Below are positions 1 to 4,966 of a DNA stretch of 6,504 nucleotides, piece after piece. The position numbers and the translations under genes were made by a program. Numbering within the stretch: position 1 is the stretch's first letter; the number at the start of each line of letters is the position of its first letter. Source of the stretch: a bacterium. Its GTDB lineage: Bacteria > Verrucomicrobiota > Verrucomicrobiae > Limisphaerales > J093. The DNA lies in the NCBI GenBank assembly GCA_021839785.1, contig JAKCAB010000769.1:1-6504 (forward strand), read 5' to 3'. The notes under the pieces are model-generated. The model did no database searches. It was given only the letters and a program-made list of their open reading frames with translations, and was not told the origin of the DNA.

Positions 1-28
1 TGAGAGGTAAGGGGTGAGAGGCGAGGGG
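1..28. repeat. Purine-rich 14-bp tandem repeat inside rimO
   Basis: TGAGAGGTAAGGGG (1-14) is followed directly by TGAGAGGCGAGGGG (15-28), identical at 12 of 14 positions. Similar G/A-rich sequence continues to about position 50. It lies in frame within rimO and encodes part of a Ser/Pro/Leu-rich linker. The repeat may extend beyond the left edge. Confidence 0.6.
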
Positions 29-551
29 CAAGGGAGGAAGACGGAGAGCCAGGCACGAGCGGTTCGGCGTCCGGTTTGGCGCGGTCCAATTCGCTGAGTC
101 GTCGGGTAATCTTGGATTTTTGGGGGCGGGCAACCGAATCAGGTTTGAGCAGCCGCTCGGCGCGCCGCGCCAAGGCTTCGCGCACCACCGCGCCGACGCT
201 GGCCACCTGGTCGATGCCCATGAAGGCGTCCACTTCCGGAAACAGCTTCGGCAGATCCTCGCGGAACCGTTGCGGCAGGCAGCCGGAAACGATCAACGCT
301 TGGCCGCGATGTTTCGCTTCGCGGACCTGGGCGGATTCGAGGATGGTGTCCACGCTCTCCTCCTGCGCCGCGTCGATGAACGAGCAGGTGTTGACGATCA
401 CCGCGTCGGCTTGTGCCGGGTCGTTGGTGATTTCGACGCCGTCTTTGAGCAGCGAGCCGAGCATGATTTCGGCGTCCACCAAGTTCTTGGCGCAACCGAG
501 GGAGATCAGGCCGACGCGCAAGGCGGGCTTGGGTTTGGATTCGGAACTCAC
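1..551 (-). CDS. rimO: Ribosomal protein S12 methylthiotransferase RimO (N-terminal part, cut by window edge)
   Basis: RimO is a radical-SAM enzyme that adds a methylthio group to the conserved aspartate of ribosomal protein S12. The visible 183 residues cover the N-terminal UPF0004 domain. The three cysteines expected to bind the auxiliary [4Fe-4S] cluster are C20 in SLGCAKNLVD, C56 in VNTCSFIDAA and C91 in SGCLPQRF. SLGCAKNLVDAE and SGCLPQR separate RimO from MiaB. The start is a GTG at 549-551; no in-frame ATG lies upstream, the first in-frame ATG (residue 30) is already inside the domain, and no clear Shine-Dalgarno is seen. The gene lies 52 bases after the rodZ-like stop and is probably cotranscribed with it. 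Oddly, no CxxxCxxC radical-SAM motif appears by residue 183, although E. coli RimO has it near residue 150. The linker here (about 130-183) is long and rich in Ser, Pro and Arg. The rest lies outside the window. Confidence 0.93.
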   Translation of the reverse strand, partial: MSSESKPKPALRVGLISLGCAKNLVDAEIMLGSLLKDGVEITNDPAQADAVIVNTCSFIDAAQEESVDTILESAQVREAKHRGQALIVSGCLPQRFREDLPKLFPEVDAFMGIDQVASVGAVVREALARRAERLLKPDSVARPQKSKITRRLSELDRAKPDAEPLVPGSPSSSLAPRLSPLTS

Positions 552-603
552 GAGGTGGGGTAAGCGGCTGACGGCAGCCCGGCGCTGAAACGGTTGGCCG
601 GGG

Positions 604-1104
604 TCAACGCGGTGCCGGCGGCAAGGGCAGGGTGTCGCCACTGCCCTGACCGGCTGGCCGATAAACGGCCGGTTGAATGCCCTTCAGCGGGTCGGCGGCG
701 CGGGCTTGTTCGGTGGCGCGGTAAATCCAGGTGGCGCCCACGACGAGCACGATGACCACGATCGCCGGCACGGCCACGCGCCAGTTGATGCGCGAAAGCT
801 GGAGCATCAACCGGTCCAGCGTGCCTTGGTGTTCGCCGGTGAGACTGGGGTGCTCGCGGAATTTCTCCGTCTGCGCGAGTTCCGCGTCCAAGGCGGCCAT
901 GATGGCGGCCTCGTCCGCGTGCGTGACCCGCGCGTAGGTGCGCACGAACCCGCGGATGTACACCGGCGCGGTGAAGGCGTCGTAGTTGCCCTGCTCGACG
1001 GCAATCACGCGGTCGGCCCGCATCTTGGTGATGTCGGCGACCTGTTGCCGCGTCAATCCGGCGGCTTCGCGCGCACGGCGCAGTTGTTCGGCGACGGTGG
1101 CCAT
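604..1104 (-). CDS. RodZ-like helix-turn-helix membrane protein
   Basis: This 166-residue protein has an N-terminal RodZ-type helix-turn-helix (residues about 4-60). The family's typical segment APVYIRGFVRTYA is at 46-58. A charged linker follows, then one membrane helix (about 109-128, rich in V, I, A) and a short Pro/Gly-rich tail of about 38 residues. RodZ proteins are bitopic, link MreB filaments to the cell-wall elongation machinery and keep rod shape; some act as regulators. The C-terminal periplasmic DUF4115-type domain of E. coli RodZ is missing, so this is a short form. The ATG at 1102-1104 is preferred because the domain begins at MATVAEQLRRAREAAGL. A TTG at 1140 would add 12 residues without domain similarity and would overlap the intergenic palindrome. 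No Shine-Dalgarno is evident. rimO follows 52 bases downstream. A direct link to MreB is inferred from the family only. Confidence 0.82.
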   Translation of the reverse strand: MATVAEQLRRAREAAGLTRQQVADITKMRADRVIAVEQGNYDAFTAPVYIRGFVRTYARVTHADEAAIMAALDAELAQTEKFREHPSLTGEHQGTLDRLMLQLSRINWRVAVPAIVVIVLVVGATWIYRATEQARAADPLKGIQPAVYRPAGQGSGDTLPLPPAPR

Positions 1105-1133
1105 CGGGTTGAAACTAGGGTTTCCAGGGCCGG

Positions 1134-1162
1134 TTGACAACGCCGCAAGTCGGCCTTGTCAA
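1134..1162. promoter_or_regulatory. Palindromic divergent promoter or operator candidate
   Basis: A perfect inverted repeat, TTGACAA (1134-1140), 15 bases, TTGTCAA (1156-1162), lies between the divergent rodZ-like and fumarase alpha genes. Each arm contains a consensus -35 hexamer TTGACA, one per strand, facing each other. At a 17-base spacing the opposite arm (TGTCAA) would sit in the -10 position for both directions, but it matches TATAAT at only 3 of 6 bases. The site could be a bidirectional promoter or a binding site for a dimeric regulator. It is a sequence-based candidate only. Confidence 0.4.
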
Positions 1163-1225
1163 GCGCGGTGATCGGCGGGCAAAAAACAATCGCCTCCCGC
1201 GGCGGCCAGTCTTAACTTATCCCCA

Positions 1226-2104
1226 ATGAATGGCTTGCTGGCTTCTTTGCTCGAGTTGATCCGCCGGACTTCCGCGGAAATTTCGGATGACGTGCAGCGG
1301 GCGATTCTCGCCGCGCTCGAAAAGGAAAAGAAAGGCACCATCGCCGAGGATGCGTTGAAGATCATCCAGAAGAACATCGAACTGGCGAAACAGAAGTCCC
1401 AGCCGATCTGCCAGGACACCGGCAGCGTGCTGTTCTACGTGGATTGCCCGTCGGGTTTCGACCAGATCGGTTTCGCCGAAACCGCCCGCGAGGCGGTGAC
1501 GCTGGCGACCCGGAAAGGGTACCTGCGCCAGAATTCGGTGGACTCGATCACCGGCAAGAACGACGGCACCAACGTCGGTCCCGGCGCGCCTACGTTTCAT
1601 TTCCATCAGCACCGCTCGCCGGAAGCGCAGGTGCGGTTGATCTTGAAGGGCGGCGGCTGCGAAAACGTCGGCGCCCAGTATTCGTTGCCGTCTGAAAAGC
1701 TCCACGCCGAACGCGACCTCGACGGTTGCCGGAAAGTCATCCTCGACGCGGTGCTGCAGGCCCAAGGCAAGGGCTGCGGTCCCGGCGTGCTGGGCGTGTG
1801 CATCGGCGGCGATCGCGCGACCGGCTACGAACTTTCCAAGACGCAGTTCCTCCGGCTCCTGGATGACCGGAACCCGATCCCGGAGCTGGACCGGCTCGAA
1901 CAGGACATCCTGAACACGGCCAACGAACTCGGCATCGGGCCGATGGGTTTCGGCGGCAAGACCACCTTGCTGGGCGTTAAAATCTGCGCGGCCAACCGCG
2001 TGCCCGCCTCGTTTTTTGTGAGCATCAGCTACATGTGTTGGGCGTTTCGCCGGATGGGCGTGGCGCTCGCGGCCGACGGCCAGATCGCGAACTGGCTGTG
2101 CTGA
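1226..2104 (+). CDS. Class I fumarate hydratase, alpha subunit (iron-sulfur, two-subunit type)
   Basis: This 292-residue protein matches the N-terminal catalytic half of class I fumarases (FumA type) and the related tartrate dehydratase subunit TtdA. With the beta subunit it hydrates fumarate to L-malate in the cytoplasm using an oxygen-sensitive [4Fe-4S] cluster. The likely cluster cysteines are C62 in PICQDTG, C184 in GKGCGPGVLGVCIGG and C271 in SYMCWAFRR. Other family motifs are NDGTNVGPGAP (112-122), KGGGCEN (141-147) and GPMGFGGKTT in the last quarter. The length is normal for a separate alpha subunit. The ATG at 1226 begins the family-typical N-terminus; a Shine-Dalgarno is not visible. 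The partner gene usually follows directly, but here it starts almost 1.1 kb later, after toxin-antitoxin-type genes. Fumarase is preferred over tartrate dehydratase as the housekeeping role, but sequence alone does not fully separate them. Confidence 0.92.
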   Translation: MNGLLASLLELIRRTSAEISDDVQRAILAALEKEKKGTIAEDALKIIQKNIELAKQKSQPICQDTGSVLFYVDCPSGFDQIGFAETAREAVTLATRKGYLRQNSVDSITGKNDGTNVGPGAPTFHFHQHRSPEAQVRLILKGGGCENVGAQYSLPSEKLHAERDLDGCRKVILDAVLQAQGKGCGPGVLGVCIGGDRATGYELSKTQFLRLLDDRNPIPELDRLEQDILNTANELGIGPMGFGGKTTLLGVKICAANRVPASFFVSISYMCWAFRRMGVALAADGQIANWLC

Positions 2105-2140
2105 GGCCCGATTGCGTTGGACAACCCGAACGTTTTTACC

Positions 2141-2203
2141 ATGCCTAAGTTGCTGACCGCTCCGGTTTCTGAAGCTCAAAAGAGAGCGCGCTGAAGGGTG
2201 GTG
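2141..2203 (+). repeat. Degenerate repeat, copy A, upstream of hicBA
   Basis: The core CCGGTTTC...GAAGGGTGGTG (2162-2203) matches copy B (2750-2789) at about 31 of 40 aligned positions, with one 2-base gap. Similarity extends weakly left to an ATGCC at 2141. Read from that ATG, copy A gives a 17-residue open frame containing PVSEAQKRA, ending in TGA at 2192-2194. Most differences from copy B are at third codon positions, so the unit looks like former coding sequence. hicB begins 41 bases after it. Confidence 0.6.
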
Positions 2204-2244
2204 ATGCTTGTCGGGGCTGGTTCATGCACGCAAATTGCCCCACC

Positions 2245-2454
2245 ATGAAGACAATCCACGCGGTGTTCCAAAGCGATGGCGAGTGGTTTATCGCCCGCTG
2301 CCTGGATCTGCCGGTGACCACGCAAGGCAAGACCCTGGCCGCCGCGAAGAAAAACCTGCGCGAGGCCGTGGAACTTTATCTCGAAACTTGGGGCGAGCCC
2401 GCCGCGCAACCGGTCCGCGAAGTCTATTTGACCAGCTTGGAAGTGGGCGCATGA
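2245..2454 (+). CDS. hicB: HicB-like antitoxin
   Basis: This short protein of 69 residues has the HicB partial RNase H-like fold. A first strand MKTIHAVFQSDGEW is followed by FIARCLDLPV, corresponding to the family's 'cPdLpG' turn, then the helix KTLAAAKKNLREAVELYLE. HicB binds and neutralises the HicA mRNA interferase and often represses the operon. The C-terminal DNA-binding domain found in long HicB proteins is missing, so autoregulation would need another factor or this short form may only bind the toxin. The start at 2245 is chosen because the family begins at this strand; an in-frame ATG at 2224 would add seven residues (MHANCPT). The stop TGA overlaps the hicA start as ATGA, indicating translational coupling. 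The order antitoxin-toxin is the reverse of E. coli hicAB but common elsewhere. Confidence 0.82.
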   Translation: MKTIHAVFQSDGEWFIARCLDLPVTTQGKTLAAAKKNLREAVELYLETWGEPAAQPVREVYLTSLEVGA

Positions 2455-2681
2455 GCCGCCATCTGCCAAGCGTATCTGGGCGCCAACTTGTTCGGACTCC
2501 GCAGCGCGCGGGGTTCGTGCTGTTGCGACAGAAGGGCAGTCACGTTTCGATGGAGAAACGTTCGGCGGACGGTTATTGGCGCATGGTGGTGCCGCTCCAC
2601 CGGGAAATCCGTCCCGGCACCCTGGGCGACATCCTCAATCGAACAGGTTTAACCAAGACGGAATTGGCCGAGTTACTTTGA
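2451..2681 (+). CDS. hicA: HicA-like mRNA interferase toxin
   Basis: This protein of 76 residues matches the HicA family along its whole length. LPSVSGRQLVRTPQRAGFVLLRQKGSHVSM holds the double-stranded-RNA-binding-like fold and the catalytic histidine in the GSH motif (about residue 31). It is followed by VVPLHREIRPGTLGDILNRTGLTKTELAELL, where PLH and 'PGTL..IL...G' are family signatures. HicA cleaves mRNA and tmRNA and slows growth when free of HicB. The length is normal and the catalytic His is present, so the toxin looks intact. The ATG overlaps the hicB stop by four bases (ATGA), so translation is probably coupled. The pair lies between the two fumarase subunit genes and is bracketed by two copies of a degenerate repeat of about 40 bp. 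Confidence 0.9.
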   Translation: MSRHLPSVSGRQLVRTPQRAGFVLLRQKGSHVSMEKRSADGYWRMVVPLHREIRPGTLGDILNRTGLTKTELAELL

Positions 2682-2734
2682 TCTTGAATTAACCGGTACC
2701 CGGTGGCGCTCCGATGGACTTCCCGATTTATCCA

Positions 2735-2789
2735 ATGCCCCAATTTCCCCCGGTTTCCGATGCCCAAATCCGCGCGCCGAAGGGCGGCG
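2735..2789 (+). repeat. Degenerate repeat, copy B, upstream of the DUF2283 pair
   Basis: The core at 2750-2789 (CCGGTTTCCGATGCCCAAA, then GCGCGCCGAAGGG) aligns with copy A at 2162-2203. Read from the ATG at 2735, it gives a 20-residue open frame containing PVSDAQIRAPKGG and ending at TGA 2795-2797. The next gene starts 20 bases after the core. Together with copy A it brackets hicBA, in the same orientation. Confidence 0.6.
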
Positions 2790-2809
2790 GCGAGTGAAGC
2801 GGCGTTGGG

Positions 2810-2995
2810 GTGAAAACGTTCGAGGATTGTTTCGGCCAGGCGGTGCGGCTGTTTTACGCGTTTTACACGCAGACTTTTGTGGATGGCAAACGGCTGTGCG
2901 TCGTGGTTGAGTATCTCGCGAGCGACGCGTTTGTGGTCACGGCTTACCGGATCGACAAACCCAAAGCGGGAGAAAATTTATGGCCGACAAAGTAA
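2810..2995 (+). CDS. Short BECR/DUF4258-like protein, possible toxin or toxin remnant
   Basis: This open frame of 61 residues begins at GTG (2810-2812); an in-frame TGA at 2795 prevents a longer product and there is no in-frame ATG. The second half, GKRLCVVVEYLASDAFVVTAY followed by RIDKPKAGENLW, resembles the C-terminal strands of BECR-fold RelE-like or DUF4258-like small proteins, which often sit before DUF2283 genes. The N-terminal third of such proteins appears to be missing, so this may be a natural short form or a truncated remnant. It ends 16 bases inside the following DUF2283 gene in another frame, suggesting coupled translation. The family assignment is from memory of the pattern, the toxin role is inference, and no catalytic residue can be named. 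Confidence 0.5.
   Translation: MKTFEDCFGQAVRLFYAFYTQTFVDGKRLCVVVEYLASDAFVVTAYRIDKPKAGENLWPTK
2968..2972 (+). promoter_or_regulatory. Shine-Dalgarno site of the DUF2283 gene
   Basis: GGGAG (2968-2972, followed by AA) lies 7 bases before the ATG at 2980. It is the clearest Shine-Dalgarno in the window and lies inside the preceding open frame. It supports the start at 2980 and independent or boosted translation of the second gene of this pair. Confidence 0.65.
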
Positions 2996-3189
2996 AAGTC
3001 TGGTTCGACGCGGAGGCGGATTTTCTGGAAGTCCGCTTCTCGGACGCCGCTGGCTACGAAAAGGCCACGGCCAACGACGCCGTGATGGAGCGGGTGGACA
3101 CGCAGGGCAACGTCATCGGATTCAGTGTCATCGGCGTAAGCCGGTTCAAAAAATCCAAGCCGCTTGTGGCTGGCTCGGTAGCGTCTTGA
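2980..3189 (+). CDS. DUF2283 family protein, probable antitoxin-like partner
   Basis: This 69-residue protein matches the DUF2283 pattern nearly end to end: KVKVWFDAEADFLEVRFSD, then a Glu/Thr-rich turn, then VMERVDTQGNVIGFSVIGVSRFKK. DUF2283 proteins are small beta-rich proteins of unproven function, often encoded next to small RelE-like or DUF4258-type genes, which suggests an antitoxin-like role (inference). The gene overlaps the preceding open frame by 16 bases and has a good Shine-Dalgarno. It ends three bases before the fumarase beta start codon, so it is very probably in the same transcript as fumarase beta. Confidence 0.85.
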   Translation: MADKVKVWFDAEADFLEVRFSDAAGYEKATANDAVMERVDTQGNVIGFSVIGVSRFKKSKPLVAGSVAS

Positions 3190-3192
3190 GCT

Positions 3193-3768
3193 ATGACCCA
3201 TTTAACTTTTCCCTTCACCGAAGAAAAAATCCGCGCGCTCAAAGTGGGCGACGCCGTGGAGATCACCGGCACGTTGTTCACCGGTCGCGACGCGGTTCAC
3301 AAGTACCTCGCCAAGGGCGGCGCGTTGCCGCCGGGGGTCAACCTCCGCGACGGCATCATCTACCACTGTGGCCCGGTGGTGATCAAAGACGACGCCGGCC
3401 GCTGGAAGGTCGTGGCCGCCGGGCCCACCACCTCGGCGCGCGAAGAGCCTTATCAGGGCGACATCATGCGCCGGTTCGGCGTGCGCGGTGTGATCGGCAA
3501 AGGCGGCATGGGCGCGAGGACGCTGGCCGCTTGCCAGGAGGTCGGCGCTGTGTACCTGCACGCGATCGGCGGGGCGGCGCAGGTGCTGGCTGAGCACATC
3601 AAATCGGTGCGCGGCGTGTATTTCCTGGAGGAATTCGGATCGCCCGAAGCCATCTGGGAATTCGAGGTCGAGCGCTTTCCGGCGGTGGTGACGATGGACG
3701 CGCACGACGGTTCCTTGCACAAGGAAGTTTTCGAGGCCAGCCAGGCCGAGTTGCTGAAACGGCTCTGA
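3193..3768 (+). CDS. Class I fumarate hydratase, beta subunit
   Basis: This 191-residue protein matches the C-terminal swivelling domain of class I fumarases and TtdB, which completes the active site with the alpha subunit. Family motifs are LKVGDAVEITGTLFTGRDAVHK, GIIYHCGPVV, AAGPTTSAREEPYQ (substrate-binding loop), GKGGM (102-106), the AIGGAA segment, and MDAHDGSLH near the end. The length is normal for a separate beta subunit and no lesion is seen. The ATG at 3193 lies three bases after the DUF2283 stop, and only a weak GAG precedes it. It is separated from the alpha gene by hicBA and the DUF2283 pair, so balanced expression of the two subunits would need readthrough of the island or a second promoter. 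Tartrate dehydratase is the alternative, less likely as a housekeeping gene. Confidence 0.92.
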   Translation: MTHLTFPFTEEKIRALKVGDAVEITGTLFTGRDAVHKYLAKGGALPPGVNLRDGIIYHCGPVVIKDDAGRWKVVAAGPTTSAREEPYQGDIMRRFGVRGVIGKGGMGARTLAACQEVGAVYLHAIGGAAQVLAEHIKSVRGVYFLEEFGSPEAIWEFEVERFPAVVTMDAHDGSLHKEVFEASQAELLKRL

Positions 3769-3770
3769 GC

Positions 3771-3791
3771 CGGCGGACGGCGGACGGCGGA
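3771..3791. repeat. Three tandem copies of CGGCGGA
   Basis: The heptamer CGGCGGA occurs three times without interruption just after the fumarase beta stop (TGA 3766-3768). It is a short perfect tandem repeat in non-coding DNA, and its copy number could vary between strains. No function is apparent. Confidence 0.75.
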
Positions 3792-3820
3792 ATCGCGCTG
3801 CCAAGCAGAAGAAGCTTGCA

Positions 3821-3862
3821 CCGCGGCGCAAGACTTGGAGCATCCCCGGTTTTGCGTCGCGG
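3821..3862 (+). promoter_or_regulatory. Hairpin in the leader region of hisG
   Basis: CCGCGGCGCAA (3821-3831) pairs with TTGCGTCGCGG (3852-3862) over 11 base pairs, one a G-U wobble, with a 20-base loop. A competing shorter hairpin, CTTGC (3815-3819) with GCAAG (3828-3832), uses part of the same left arm. No T-run follows, so it is not a standard terminator. It may be a structured leader of hisG. The rest of 3769-3920 shows no gene. Confidence 0.35.
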
Positions 3863-3920
3863 GCCTTGCCCCGACCCTCCACCCGCGTGCCCGTGCCCGC
3901 CGGTGGAATCGGATTCACGA

Positions 3921-4811
3921 ATGAAGAAGACAGAACCAAAACGCATTTTGCGGTTGGGCTTGCCCAAAGGCAGCCTGCAGGAAGCCACCATCGAGAAGAT
4001 GGCGAAGGCCGGCTTCAACATCACCGTCAGCAGCCGCTCGTACATCCCGTACGTGGACGATCCCGAACTGGAGATTCGGTTCATTCGCGCCCAGGAAGTC
4101 AGTCGCTACGTCGAGCACGCGCACCTGGACGCCGGCATCACCGGCCTGGATTGGATCCACGAGAACAACTCGAAGGTTCACGAGGTGGGCGAGTTCATTT
4201 TCAGCAAAGTCACCCGCCAACCCGCGCGCTGGGTGCTGGCCGTGCCGGAGACTTCGCCCGTCCAATCCGTGAAGGATCTGGAAGGCAAACGCATCGCGAC
4301 GGAGGTGGTGAACATCACCCGCGCCTACCTGCGCCGGAACAAGGTCAAGGCCGAGGTCGAGTTTTCCTGGGGCGCCACCGAGGTGAAGGCCCACGAGATG
4401 GTGGACGCGATCGTGGACATCACCGAAACCGGCTCTTCGCTCCGCGCCAACAAACTCCGGATCGTGGACACGCTCATGACCTCCACGCCGCGGTTGATCG
4501 CCAACCACGACGCCTGGCGCAACGCGTGGAAGCGCGCGAAGATCGAGCGCCTGGCCATGCTTTTGAAAGGCGCCTTGGAAGCGGAAGCCAAGGTGGGCCT
4601 CAAGATGAACATTGCCGAAAAGCACCTGGCCAGCTTGCTGGCGTCGCTGCCGGCACTGCGCAATCCGACCATCGCCCATCTGAGCCAGCCGGGCTGGGTG
4701 GCGGTGGAGACCGTCATCGACGAGCACGTGGTGCGCGATTTGATTCCCCAGCTCAAGGCCGCCGGAGCCGAGGGAATTATTGAGTATCCTCTGAACAAGG
4801 TGGTATATTGA
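3921..4811 (+). CDS. hisG: ATP phosphoribosyltransferase HisG (long form)
   Basis: HisG joins ATP and PRPP to give phosphoribosyl-ATP, the first and feedback-controlled step of histidine synthesis. The 296 residues fit the long form. GLPKGSL is at 13-19, DAGITGLDW at 70-78, and the PRPP-binding signature DAIVDITETGSSLRANKL at 162-179. A C-terminal ACT-like regulatory domain (about 217-293) ends in GIIEYPLNKVVY. The long form normally works alone as a hexamer, without HisZ, and is inhibited by histidine. The ATG at 3921 is chosen because the family begins at about RILRLGLPKGSL; in-frame sequence from 3816 would add 35 unrelated Pro/Arg-rich residues. No Shine-Dalgarno is visible. No other his gene is in the window. 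A bS22-like gene starts 16 bases after the stop and is probably cotranscribed. Confidence 0.96.
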   Translation: MKKTEPKRILRLGLPKGSLQEATIEKMAKAGFNITVSSRSYIPYVDDPELEIRFIRAQEVSRYVEHAHLDAGITGLDWIHENNSKVHEVGEFIFSKVTRQPARWVLAVPETSPVQSVKDLEGKRIATEVVNITRAYLRRNKVKAEVEFSWGATEVKAHEMVDAIVDITETGSSLRANKLRIVDTLMTSTPRLIANHDAWRNAWKRAKIERLAMLLKGALEAEAKVGLKMNIAEKHLASLLASLPALRNPTIAHLSQPGWVAVETVIDEHVVRDLIPQLKAAGAEGIIEYPLNKVVY

Positions 4812-4827
4812 CCCGCACGCAAAACCT

Positions 4828-4929
4828 ATGGGTTCACTGAAAAAACGCCGGAAAGCGAAGATCAACAAACACAAACGGCGGAAGAAGCTCCGCCAGCACC
4901 GGCACAAGAAGCGCACCTGGCAGAAATAG
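4828..4929 (+). CDS. Small basic ribosomal protein, bS22 / AURKAIP1-COX24 (mS38) type
   Basis: This 33-residue, very basic protein starts MGSLKKRRKAKINKHKRRKK and ends KKRTWQK. Nearly half the residues are Lys or Arg. Length and pattern match bacterial AURKAIP1/COX24-domain proteins: mycobacterial bS22 is also 33 residues and begins MGS followed by KKRRKR, and the mitochondrial counterpart is mS38 of the small ribosomal subunit. It probably binds rRNA of the 30S subunit (family knowledge, not shown here). It lies 16 bases after hisG and before a terminator-like hairpin, so it is likely the last gene of a hisG transcript. It is easily missed because of its size. Confidence 0.85.
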   Translation: MGSLKKRRKAKINKHKRRKKLRQHRHKKRTWQK

Positions 4930-4966
4930 CCGGGCCGCGTTGGCGGTCGAACGACAGAATTCGGGG

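Noticed and set aside
1..551. MiaB (tRNA methylthiotransferase) as identity of the left-edge gene
   Set aside because: The motifs SLGCAKNLVDAE and SGCLPQR are those of RimO; MiaB has a GCQMN-type first motif.
76..588. A 170-codon open frame on the plus strand
   Set aside because: It is antisense to the rimO N-terminal domain, which has the three conserved cysteines in their motifs.
1217..2179. A 320-codon open frame on the minus strand
   Set aside because: It is antisense to fumarase alpha, which carries all expected motifs. The antisense product has no recognisable domain.
2141..2789. hicBA carried by an insertion sequence or integron cassette
   Set aside because: No transposase, terminal inverted repeats or attC-like structure were found. 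The flanking repeats are direct, degenerate and coding-like, so only a neutral repeat annotation is supported.
2760..2813. A 17-codon open frame beginning at ATG 2760
   Set aside because: It is short, Arg/Ala-rich, has no ribosome-binding site and no recognisable similarity, and overlaps repeat copy B in another frame.
2877..3593. A 238-codon plus-strand frame overlapping the DUF2283 and fumarase beta genes
   Set aside because: It is Arg/Gly-rich without motifs, and two well-recognised genes use a different frame across the same bases.
3821..3862. Intrinsic terminator of the fumarase operon
   Set aside because: The stem is convincing but is followed by GGCCTTGCCCC rather than a T-run, so it was listed as a leader hairpin instead.
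3202..3939. A 245-codon open frame on the minus strand
   Set aside because: It is antisense to fumarase beta and shows no family motif; its composition is that of a shadow frame.
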